Positions 7,112-13,848 of a stretch of DNA of 15,461 nt are shown here, piece after piece. The notes under the pieces were generated by a model, which was given only the letters and a program-made list of their open reading frames with translations, was not told the origin of the DNA and made no database searches. The stretch's first letter is position 1. Each line of letters opens with the position of its first letter. Source of the DNA: Candidatus Omnitrophota bacterium (GTDB lineage Bacteria; Ratteibacteria; UBA8468; B48-G9; DSTR01); NCBI GenBank assembly GCA_023818865.1, contig JAMWDF010000040.1, positions 1 to 15,461 on the forward strand, read 5' to 3'. Position numbers and translations under genes: made by a program.

Positions 7112-8292
7112 CTGGCGTAACCTATCCTGAAGGTTTTTTGGCTGGCGGTCTGGCCAGTGGTGTCAAAGAAGAGGGAAAGAAGGACCTGGCCCTAATTCTT
7201 TCCCAGGAAGATTGTGTCGCCGCAGGATGCTTTACTACCAACCAGTTTCAGTCCTTCAGCGTCATCTGGTCAAGAAAGCATCTCCATAACTCAGTGAGAG
7301 CTGTGCTGGTTAATAGTGGTAACGCCAATGCCTGTAATGGTCCGGAAAACTGGTTACTGACCCAGCAACTGGCAGAAAGGACTGGCCAGTTTTTTTCTTT
7401 GCCCTCCTCAGCTATTCTTCTGGCTTCAACTGGTATCATCGGCCGTCCATTACCTTTGGCGAAAATTCTCTCTGCTTTACCTGAACTTAAGAAAAGATTG
7501 TCAGTCAGTGGCCACCGGGAATCGGCTGAGGCGATTATGACCACCGATACCCATCCCAAAGAGGCTCAAATAGACACTGGTCTTACTGGAAGAAAAAAAC
7601 AAGTGGGCATCGGCGGAATGGCCAAAGGAGCCGGAATGATCAATCCCTTGATGGCCACCATGCTTTGTTTTCTCACCACGGATGCCGTAGTGGAGAAAAA
7701 AGCCCTCAGCCAAGCATTGAAACAGGCAGTGGAAGATTCCTTTAACATGATTACAGTGGATAATGACCGGAGCACCAACGACACTGTGTTGCTCCTGGCC
7801 AACGGACTGGCTAAAAACTCCACCATTCATCTTGGGACTGATGAGTATGAAAACTTCTGCCATTGCTTGAAGAAAATTTGTGTTCAGTTAGCCAGGGAGA
7901 TCGCCTTTGACGGTGAAGGGGCAACTAAAGCAGTGGAAGTAAGAGTCAGTGGCGCCTGGTCAAGAGCCGATGCCAGAAAAGCTGCCAAACAGGTCGCCGG
8001 TTCAAATCTGGTAAAAAGTGCCTTAGCTGGCGGCTGGCCAAATTGGGGCAGAATCCTTTCTTCACTCGGGGCAACCAATGTTCGGCTTGACCAGAACCGG
8101 GTAAGTATTACCCTTTGTGGGATAGAAGTTTACCGCGGAAAACCATTACCTTTTTCTGATCAGGAAATCAAGCGACGATTAGCCAGGAAGGAAATTCTCA
8201 TTGCGATTGACCTGGCTCGCGGCCAGAGTGAAGCTGTCGCCTGGGGCTGTGATCTGACGGAAGAATATGTGAGAATCAACCGGGAAGAATAG
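7102..8292 (+). CDS. argJ: Glutamate N-acetyltransferase/amino-acid acetyltransferase ArgJ
   Basis: Transfers acetyl from N-acetylornithine to glutamate in the cyclic arginine pathway; some members also use acetyl-CoA. The 396-residue precursor cleaves itself before the catalytic threonine, Thr186 in MATML, next to KGAGMINP (175-182). The oxyanion-hole Thr110-Gly111 (STGIIG), LVNSGNANAC (69-78), AFDGEGATK and the C-terminal YVRIN are present. Two normally rigid motifs differ: VDNDRSTNDT (219-228) where VDGDTSTNDT is usual, and AGGWPNWGRI where an Asp usually precedes Pro/Ala-Asn-Trp-Gly-Arg. The start overlaps ispD by 10 bases with AAGG upstream, so it is co-translated. No other arg gene is in the window. 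Whether it is mono- or bifunctional cannot be told here. Confidence 0.93.
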   Translation: MQVAGVTYPEGFLAGGLASGVKEEGKKDLALILSQEDCVAAGCFTTNQFQSFSVIWSRKHLHNSVRAVLVNSGNANACNGPENWLLTQQLAERTGQFFSLPSSAILLASTGIIGRPLPLAKILSALPELKKRLSVSGHRESAEAIMTTDTHPKEAQIDTGLTGRKKQVGIGGMAKGAGMINPLMATMLCFLTTDAVVEKKALSQALKQAVEDSFNMITVDNDRSTNDTVLLLANGLAKNSTIHLGTDEYENFCHCLKKICVQLAREIAFDGEGATKAVEVRVSGAWSRADARKAAKQVAGSNLVKSALAGGWPNWGRILSSLGATNVRLDQNRVSITLCGIEVYRGKPLPFSDQEIKRRLARKEILIAIDLARGQSEAVAWGCDLTEEYVRINREE

Positions 8293-10224
8293 ATGGTTGA
8301 ACCGATGCGGCGTTTTTACCTTTTCTGGACAGGGCAGGCAGAAACTCTTCTGCGAGAGTTGCAAAAAGCTTCTCTGGTGGAGATTGAAGAATTGCCGGCT
8401 GAATTAGGTTTTTCTTTAGGGCAAGCCCGAACGGGAGAATCTGGAGCAAGCCTGGAGAAATTGGAGACTATCCGGAAAGTTATCGGAGAAAATGGGAGTG
8501 GCAAGGTAGTTCTCACCCGGGAAGAAGAAGAAAGGGTGGTGAAAGAAACCCCTCTGGAAGTCATTGCCCGGCTGGCGGACCAGTTCCGGCAGAAAGAAGA
8601 ACTTCTTACCCGGCGAGAAAAGAAACTAATGGAAATGGATCAGGAACTCCAAGTTATAGAGAAATTAGATCTCCCCCCGGCGGAGTTACTCAACCTGAAA
8701 GGCTTTGCTGGCCGTTTCTATACCTTACCTGAGGACAAGTTAGAAACACTGGCAGAAAAAATTGAAGTGGTGTTTGAGGTTCTCCAGCGAAGCCGGAAGA
8801 AGGTAGTGATTGCGGTCATTCTCCCTACCCAGGAAATTGAGACGAAAGAAAGACAACTAATTTCTCTCGGCGCCTCCCCGCTTTCTGTAACCCGGTACCA
8901 TCGCCGGCCAAACCTCATCCGGAAACGGGTACAGTTTCTCTTAAACCAGGTGAGAAAAGAAAAGGAACACCTGCTTACTGAAAGAGAAAAGTTAGCCTCT
9001 TGGCGAGAGAAGGTATTGGTTCTCACTGATTGGTACCGAAGCCAGGATATTACCAACCAAGGAGTTAGCCTTATAGGGCGTTCTAAGTTTGTCCAGGGAA
9101 TGGCTGGCTGGGTTCCAGAGTCTGCTTTAAAAGATTTTGAGCGACTGGCAAGTAAATTCCTCCCGGAGCATTGCCTGGTTACTAGGCTACCTCTTCCTGA
9201 AGAAAAGCCGCCGGTCAAGTTAGCCAATCCGCCTTTAATTACACCCTTTGAAGTGGTGACAGACCTTTATGGCCGGCCAGCTTATGGCGGGATAGACCCC
9301 ACTGGTCCACTTTCCTTCTTTTTTGCTCTTTGTTTCGCTTACTGTTTAACTGATGCCGCGTATGGTCTTGTTTTAGCCGCTTTATCTTTCTTCCTCGCCC
9401 GGCGTTTCCGGTACCAACCTTCCCTCCGCAAGTTTTTTCATCTTTTCTTTATTTCCGGATTGGTTACTACTGGACTGGGGACTGTTACTGGCGGGTGGTT
9501 CGGGGATTTGCTCGTTCGCCTTCCGGCTTCCTCCCTGATAGGCAATTTCTTGAAAAAACTGGTCTTGCTCAATCCCCTTGGCGGAAGTAAAGAAACCTTT
9601 CTTTTCCTGGGAATCGCTTTAGCGTTAGGTTACATCCAAATTGTCTGGGGGCTATTAATTAATCTCTGGAAATCTCATCATTCCCTTAGAAGTTTGGGGG
9701 AAGCCAGCTTGCTTTTACTTATTCAGTTGTTAGTGCCAGCCGCTGGGTTAGCTTTGTTTCTTTTTAAATGGGGCGCACCGGTCGTCATCTTTCTGGTAGT
9801 TGGACTGGGTCTTTGTTTCCTGGGGCTGGCTCTTCTTAAGGCGGCTGAACAAAAAGAATTTATGCTCAAACTTTTCTGGGCTTTTTACGCTCCTTACAAT
9901 GTGATTGCCGGTAACCTACTGGGTGACCCTTTAAGTTATTGCCGACTTTTTGGCCTGGGATTGACTACCGGACTTTTGGCTCTCGCAGTAAACGAGATAG
10001 TTTTTCTTGCCCGGGGAGTCCCTTATGTTGGCTTTCTCCTGGCCGGAGTGATTTTTCTAACCGGACACCTGGCTAATCTGGCTATTAACCTCTTGGGTAG
10101 CTACGTCCATTCCAGCCGGCTGCAATACCTTGAGTTTTTCAGCAAATTTTTTGAGGGTGGCGGCCGGGTCTTCCAGCCTTTCAACGAAGGGAGAAAACAT
10201 ACCATCTTGAAGGAAAAGGTCTAA
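8293..10224 (+). CDS. ntpI: V/A-type ATP synthase subunit I (subunit a)
   Basis: Stator and half-channel subunit of the rotary V/A-type ATPase, carrying H+ or Na+ to the rotor ring. The 643-residue product has the usual size. The N-terminal half (1-~310) is soluble, charged and partly coiled coil (about 95-125 and 210-240). The C-terminal half (~325-620) has about eight membrane segments. Conserved membrane-domain motifs are present: DAAYG near residue 355, GDPLSYCRLFGLGL with the essential channel arginine, and GHLANLAINLLGSYVHSSRL followed by QYLEFFSKFFEGGGRVFQPF. The ATG immediately abuts the argJ stop. The usual partners (K, E, C, F, A, B, D) do not follow; the next gene is an unrelated membrane protein. 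The ATG at 8305 is an alternative start. Confidence 0.93.
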   Translation: MVEPMRRFYLFWTGQAETLLRELQKASLVEIEELPAELGFSLGQARTGESGASLEKLETIRKVIGENGSGKVVLTREEEERVVKETPLEVIARLADQFRQKEELLTRREKKLMEMDQELQVIEKLDLPPAELLNLKGFAGRFYTLPEDKLETLAEKIEVVFEVLQRSRKKVVIAVILPTQEIETKERQLISLGASPLSVTRYHRRPNLIRKRVQFLLNQVRKEKEHLLTEREKLASWREKVLVLTDWYRSQDITNQGVSLIGRSKFVQGMAGWVPESALKDFERLASKFLPEHCLVTRLPLPEEKPPVKLANPPLITPFEVVTDLYGRPAYGGIDPTGPLSFFFALCFAYCLTDAAYGLVLAALSFFLARRFRYQPSLRKFFHLFFISGLVTTGLGTVTGGWFGDLLVRLPASSLIGNFLKKLVLLNPLGGSKETFLFLGIALALGYIQIVWGLLINLWKSHHSLRSLGEASLLLLIQLLVPAAGLALFLFKWGAPVVIFLVVGLGLCFLGLALLKAAEQKEFMLKLFWAFYAPYNVIAGNLLGDPLSYCRLFGLGLTTGLLALAVNEIVFLARGVPYVGFLLAGVIFLTGHLANLAINLLGSYVHSSRLQYLEFFSKFFEGGGRVFQPFNEGRKHTILKEKV

Positions 10225-10242
10225 GTAAAACGGAGGGGGAAT

Positions 10243-10905
10243 ATGGTCAGAGAAAGGATTTTTCAGCCTTTAAGAGAATTGGGAGAGAGATTCTGGTCGG
10301 GTTTAGCCCGGGTGATCGGTGCCTTGCTCATTTTCCTGTTTGGCTGGATCATCGCCAGGCTGGTCCGGGTATTGTTGATTAAGTTTTTTCGCCTGCTGAA
10401 ACTGGACAATCTGGTGGAAGATTCTGGACTGAAGACTGTCCTGGATAAGGGCAATGTGACCAGTTCGCCTTCAGAACTTTTGGCCACTGGTGTTTACTGG
10501 CTGTTAATGCTGGTAGTGGTCTTCATTGCTATCAATTTTGCCGGTATTGAAATCCCCGCGACCGTGATTGATTCCTTGTTGAGTTTCATTCCTAAATTCA
10601 TTCTGGGTTTACTGGTATTTGTCTTTGCCATGTTCTTGGGCAATCTCCTGGGCGAAATTGTCCGGACATCTGCGGCTAATGCCGGGATGGAAAAAGCCGT
10701 CTTTTTGGGAAAACTTACTCGAGGAACCATTACCACCTTCGGCATTGTCGTTGCCCTTCAAGAGATTGGGATTGCGGCTGAATTTATCGGGAATGTTTTC
10801 ATTGTGATTCTGGCTTCATTCTGCTTTGGTTTGGCGTTGGCTTTCGCCTTGGGGGCTAAGGATATCGTCCGGAGTTACCTGGAAGACTGGACCAAAAAGA
10901 GATAA
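10243..10905 (+). CDS. MscS-like membrane protein of the TM_helix type, no beta domain
   Basis: A 220-residue, mostly hydrophobic protein with about five membrane segments (roughly 20-47, 83-104, 110-138, 158-178 and 182-205). Amphipathic linkers such as FRLLKLDNLVEDSGL and the repeat-like pattern GWIIARLVRVLLIKFF / FLGNLLGEIVRTSA resemble the conserved TM-helix repeats found before the pore of small mechanosensitive channels. The end FGLALAFALGAKDIVRSYLEDW matches the pore helix and start of the MscS middle domain, but the protein stops there, so the cytoplasmic beta domain is missing. That is a known stand-alone family, not necessarily a truncation. GGAGGGGG lies 3 bases before the ATG, and the gap to ntpI is 18 bases, so it is probably in the same transcript. 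Its function is unknown. Confidence 0.72.
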   Translation: MVRERIFQPLRELGERFWSGLARVIGALLIFLFGWIIARLVRVLLIKFFRLLKLDNLVEDSGLKTVLDKGNVTSSPSELLATGVYWLLMLVVVFIAINFAGIEIPATVIDSLLSFIPKFILGLLVFVFAMFLGNLLGEIVRTSAANAGMEKAVFLGKLTRGTITTFGIVVALQEIGIAAEFIGNVFIVILASFCFGLALAFALGAKDIVRSYLEDWTKKR

Positions 10906-10934
10906 CCACTTCCATTGCCCAGGCTAACTAGATA

Positions 10935-10963
10935 TTGTAATGGATTCTGCCGGAAACAATACT
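10935..10963 (+). promoter_or_regulatory. Weak candidate promoter for the GntR-type regulator
   Basis: TTGTAA (10935-10940), a 17-base spacer, then AATACT (10958-10963), each matching consensus at 4 of 6 positions. Transcription from it would begin just before the inverted repeat at 10973-11013. Confidence 0.3.
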
Positions 10964-10972
10964 TTTAAGCAG

Positions 10973-11013
10973 GTCAGGTTTTCTAAGCCATCAAGCCGGG
11001 AAGAAAACTTGAC
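10973..11013. promoter_or_regulatory. 12-bp inverted repeat before the regulator gene, possible operator or leader hairpin
   Basis: GTCAGGTTTTCT (10973-10984) and AGAAAACTTGAC (11002-11013) are reverse complements except for one position, separated by 17 bases. The arm centres are 29 bases apart, nearly three helical turns. It lies just downstream of a possible promoter and 24 bases before the likely ATG at 11038. An autoregulatory site for the adjacent GntR/LacI-type protein is the simplest reading. A stem-loop in the mRNA leader is the alternative. A terminator is unlikely, since the stem is A+T-rich and is followed by ATTTTGG and not a T-run. Confidence 0.5.
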
Positions 11014-11037
11014 ATTTTGGCGACGGTGAATGAAAAT

Positions 11038-12159
11038 ATGTTTATGGAAATTAGCCCTGGGCCCGTTTACCTAAACATTGAGAAAAAACTGCGTGAGGAA
11101 ATTGTCTCAGGCCACCTGAAAGTCGGCAGCAAACTTACCCCAGAACCAGAGTTGGCTAAACAATTTGGTACCAGTCGGGAGACTTTGCGTAAAGCCTTAG
11201 CTATTTTGACCAGGGATGGATTCTTGATCCGGGTGCCAGGCAGAGGAACTTTTGTTACCAATCCAGACGATAAAACTTCAGCTGATTTCCGAAGCAAGAT
11301 TTATCATCTGCGAAGACTGAATCACGCTATTGGCATTCTGGTTCCTTCGGTGACAGTCTCAGTTTATGCCGGAATTATCAAGGGAGCCGAAGGTTACTTC
11401 CGGAAGCACGGCTATCATGCTCTTCTGGGAAACTACGATGGGCAACCGGAGAAAGAAATGTCCTACTTAGAAATGTTTGCCGAAAGAGGGGTGGCTGGGG
11501 TACTAGCCTGTCCTGGTCATAATTCTACTCCGGGTCCCTACCGCAAGTGGTTAGTCAAACGAAAAGTGCCGTTTGTTTTAGCCGCCACTTCTCTCGCTGG
11601 ATTGAAGGCTGATCTGGTGAAAACAGATAACATCTCCGCCAGCCGGGAAGCAACCTCTTGTTTGTTAGAATCTGGCTGCCGAAGGATTGCTTTCCTCTGC
11701 CAGTACCTTTCTTCTTCTAACAGTAGTGAACGGTTGACTGGCTATCGGGAAGCCTTGCTGGAGCATGGCCAAGCTGTGGAGGAAAACTATATTCTGGAAA
11801 GGTCTTCCCCTGAGTATCAAGAGAAACTTCTGGCTATTTTGAAAGAGCAGGTGGAAGGTTTTGTTTCAGCTAATGAAAGCACAACGATGGATTTAGTCTT
11901 GACCCTGAACAAAAGATACAAAGGAAGACGCTGGCCGAAAATCATGGCTTTTGACCGTCCCCCGCTTCTGGCTCCAGGTCGGTACGCCATCACCTTTTTC
12001 CATCAACCGGCTCAAGAAATTGGTCAAGAAGCCGCCGAAATACTTCTTCAGCGTCTCCGGGAGCAACCAAGCCAAAGAAGGGAAACCAGAAGAAAAACTG
12101 TTATTCTTCCTGTCCGCCGGGAAAGATTCCGTTTTTCGCTTCTTGCCAGAAGTTTTTAA
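11038..12159 (+). CDS. GntR-family regulator with LacI-type sugar-binding domain
   Basis: A DNA-binding repressor or activator of the AraR-like architecture. A GntR winged helix-turn-helix lies at about residues 8-74 (PVYLNIEKKLREEIVSG, LTPEPELAKQFGTSRETLRK, GRGTFV). A periplasmic-binding-protein-like effector domain lies at about 92-345 (IGILVPSVTVSVYAGIIKGA, RGVAGVLACPG, ESGCRRIAFLC, ERLTGYREALLEHG). The ligand in such proteins is usually a sugar; here it is unknown. The ATG at 11038 is preferred (GGTGA at 11024-11028; homology begins soon after), giving 373 residues. TTG 11017, GTG 11026 and ATG 11044 are also in frame. The C-terminal ~30 residues are very Arg-rich. A 12-bp inverted repeat lies upstream. 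The next gene begins 23 bases downstream, so it probably belongs to the same operon. Confidence 0.85.
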   Translation: MFMEISPGPVYLNIEKKLREEIVSGHLKVGSKLTPEPELAKQFGTSRETLRKALAILTRDGFLIRVPGRGTFVTNPDDKTSADFRSKIYHLRRLNHAIGILVPSVTVSVYAGIIKGAEGYFRKHGYHALLGNYDGQPEKEMSYLEMFAERGVAGVLACPGHNSTPGPYRKWLVKRKVPFVLAATSLAGLKADLVKTDNISASREATSCLLESGCRRIAFLCQYLSSSNSSERLTGYREALLEHGQAVEENYILERSSPEYQEKLLAILKEQVEGFVSANESTTMDLVLTLNKRYKGRRWPKIMAFDRPPLLAPGRYAITFFHQPAQEIGQEAAEILLQRLREQPSQRRETRRKTVILPVRRERFRFSLLARSF

Positions 12160-12182
12160 CCGACAGAAAGCAGGAGAAGAGA

Positions 12183-12935
12183 GTGAAGGCCAGAAGGATC
12201 TTTCTTCTAATTAGCCTGTCAGGTCTGATGCTTTTGGCTGAAGGGGAACCTTCCGGAGCGAAAGAAATCGGCATCTATTTTCGGCCAAGCCCCGACAAAA
12301 CTAAAGCCATTCTGGGGTATGAGGGCATTAAACTGGCCTTGGAAGAAAATGGGTACGAAGGCCAGGCCGGCTACATCTCCAGGCTGGATGAACAATCTTT
12401 GAAAAATCTTAAAGTGCTTATTATCCCTTGCGTTTACGGATTTCATGAGCCGGAAGAACAACTGCGAAGCCGGCTCCGCTCTTGGGTAGAAAATGGTCTG
12501 GGATTGATGCTGATCAACGAAGCGGTGGGGTGGCGAAGAGTCTGGTCAAACCAGCCCCCTTTTCCAGAGATCGGCCAGGGAAAAGGCAAAGGAGACACTT
12601 ACCTTGATTCTTTCGCCCAGGGCGTTGGCCCGATGACCATTAGATATGTTTTCCTCCAAGTCGCTGACCATTCTCATCCCTTGGCTTCCGGTATCCAGAG
12701 AGAAATTAAAGTACTTTTTGACATGCCGGAGTTGGGAAGTGGAGAAAAGGGCCAGGTGGTGTTGAGAAAAAAAGAGGACCAAGCAGCCGCCTTGGTGGCT
12801 GGCAATTTTGGCAAAGGCCGGGTCATCCTTCTTGCCCCCAATATTAGCCTTGGCCCGCGCAATCTGGAACAGATACCTGAGGGTGAGGCATTGAAATTAT
12901 TACTTAATTGCGTGAAGTGGCTTAGCCAGAGATAA
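12183..12935 (+). CDS. Exported class I glutamine amidotransferase-like (ThuA-like) protein
   Basis: A 250-residue protein that begins with a signal peptide (KARR, hydrophobic 6-18, likely cleavage after about residue 26 in GEPSGA-KE; no lipobox). The rest resembles the flavodoxin-like GATase1/ThuA fold: IGIYFRPSPD, then GIKLALEENGYE, LKVLIIPCVYGFHEPEEQLRSR, WVENGLGLMLINEA, ADHSHPLASGI and GNFGKGRVILLAPNISLG, ending in LKLLLNCVKWLSQ. This layout is common in exported proteins near carbohydrate genes, where the domain usually has no amidotransferase activity. I see no clear Cys-His-Glu triad: a Cys occurs in IIPCVYG but lacks the nucleophile-elbow context. The GTG start is supported by GGAG at 12173-12176. 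It is probably co-transcribed with the regulator before it. Assignment is to the fold only; the substrate is unknown. Confidence 0.6.
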   Translation: MKARRIFLLISLSGLMLLAEGEPSGAKEIGIYFRPSPDKTKAILGYEGIKLALEENGYEGQAGYISRLDEQSLKNLKVLIIPCVYGFHEPEEQLRSRLRSWVENGLGLMLINEAVGWRRVWSNQPPFPEIGQGKGKGDTYLDSFAQGVGPMTIRYVFLQVADHSHPLASGIQREIKVLFDMPELGSGEKGQVVLRKKEDQAAALVAGNFGKGRVILLAPNISLGPRNLEQIPEGEALKLLLNCVKWLSQR

Positions 12936-12992
12936 ATTTCCAGGCAGCAAGGCTTTCCTTTTCACCACCATTCAAAACCTTAGGAGGAAGGA

Positions 12993-13835
12993 ATGAATAG
13001 CCTGAAATTGAAGACATTCGCCGCGGAGGCTGGGGCTGATTTAGTGGGGATAGCCTCAGTGGAGAGATTTGAAGAACTCCCCCAGGAGAAACAGCCAAGA
13101 GTCATCTATCCTGAGACCAGGTCAGTCATTATTATCGGTCGCCGGATTACCCGAGGGACATTCCGCGGAGTGGAAGAAGGAACCAATTTTTATAATTACT
13201 CTGCCTTCGGTCAGCACTGGCTGGCTGATCGGTTTCTGGCACTGACCACCTTTCAAGTGGCTGAGTTCTTAGAGGATAATGGCTGGGAGGCTGTGCCCTT
13301 ACCTAATCTGCCGCCAGAGGTTCCGCCGATGGGTGTCAGGGTAAAACCGGGTCTTCCTCCGCCCAATGTAATGCTTGACTTTGAAGATGCCGCTATTCGG
13401 GCAGGCTTGGGGGAGATTGGCTACTGCGGTTTTTTCTTGACCCGGGAGTTTGGCCCCAGACAGAGATTTCAAATGATTCTGACTGACGCCAAACTGAAAC
13501 CAAATCCAATACCCAAGGGGAATATCTGCCCTGGTCCAGAAAAATGTCAAATTTTTTGTCCTTTAGGCGCCATCAAAGGAGAGAAGAAAATCACAATCTG
13601 GAGAAAGAGCATGGTTGTGGCTGAGATTAACTACCACATCTGTTCTGAATGCAAGAATGGGGCGACGGCGAACCCTTACCATCCAGCTGGCGAACCAGAT
13701 CGGCTGGCCGCAGTCTGCGGCCGAAGTTGTCTGGACAACTTGGAAAAATCAGGCCGAGTGAAAACTTTTATGTTACCTTTCCGACTAAGGCAACCCTGGG
13801 TAGTAGAAAGAACCGTTGACCTTTTCAAACTATAA
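12993..13835 (+). CDS. Epoxyqueuosine reductase/reductive dehalogenase-superfamily protein, copy A
   Basis: A 280-residue cytoplasmic protein (no Tat or Sec signal) of the superfamily that includes QueG and the corrinoid reductive dehalogenases. The family core is clear: ADLVGIASVERFEELP (15-30), ETRSVIIIGRRI, then AGLGEIG (137-143) and FGPRQRF with TD (153-165), a signature closer to RdhA-like proteins than to housekeeping QueG. The ferredoxin-like part is unusual: C179-x5-C185-x3-C189-P, where the normal CxxCxxCxxxCP would need a Cys at 182 (Pro here). Further pairs are C217/C220 and C242/C246. AGGAGG lies at 12982-12987, before the ATG. The next gene is a paralogue 13 bases away. Cobalamin binding is inferred from the family. 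It is not a safe epoxyqueuosine reductase call. Confidence 0.7.
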   Translation: MNSLKLKTFAAEAGADLVGIASVERFEELPQEKQPRVIYPETRSVIIIGRRITRGTFRGVEEGTNFYNYSAFGQHWLADRFLALTTFQVAEFLEDNGWEAVPLPNLPPEVPPMGVRVKPGLPPPNVMLDFEDAAIRAGLGEIGYCGFFLTREFGPRQRFQMILTDAKLKPNPIPKGNICPGPEKCQIFCPLGAIKGEKKITIWRKSMVVAEINYHICSECKNGATANPYHPAGEPDRLAAVCGRSCLDNLEKSGRVKTFMLPFRLRQPWVVERTVDLFKL

Positions 13836-13836
13836 G

Positions 13837-13842
13837 AAGGGG
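13837..13842 (+). promoter_or_regulatory. Ribosome binding site that sets the start of reductase-like copy B
   Basis: AAGGGG sits 6 bases before the GTG at 13849. It favours that start over the in-frame TTG at 13816, which lies inside the preceding gene and has no such site. Confidence 0.55.
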
Positions 13843-13848
13843 AAAAAG

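Noticed and set aside
11009..11014. Perfect TTGACA -35 box before the regulator
   Set aside because: No acceptable -10 lies 16-18 bases downstream, and transcription would start at or after the likely start codon. The bases are better explained as part of the inverted-repeat arm.
11951..12214. 87-codon + strand frame spanning the regulator end and the next gene's start
   Set aside because: It overlaps two better-supported genes in another frame, and its sequence shows no family features.
12949..12962. AAGG-CTTT-CCTT hairpin with a short T-stretch after the amidotransferase-like gene as a terminator
   Set aside because: A 4-bp stem and TTTT are too weak to separate from chance.
13816..13848. 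TTG start for reductase-like copy B
   Set aside because: It lies inside copy A; the GTG at 13849 has AAGGGG 6 bases upstream and aligns with the N-terminus of copy A.
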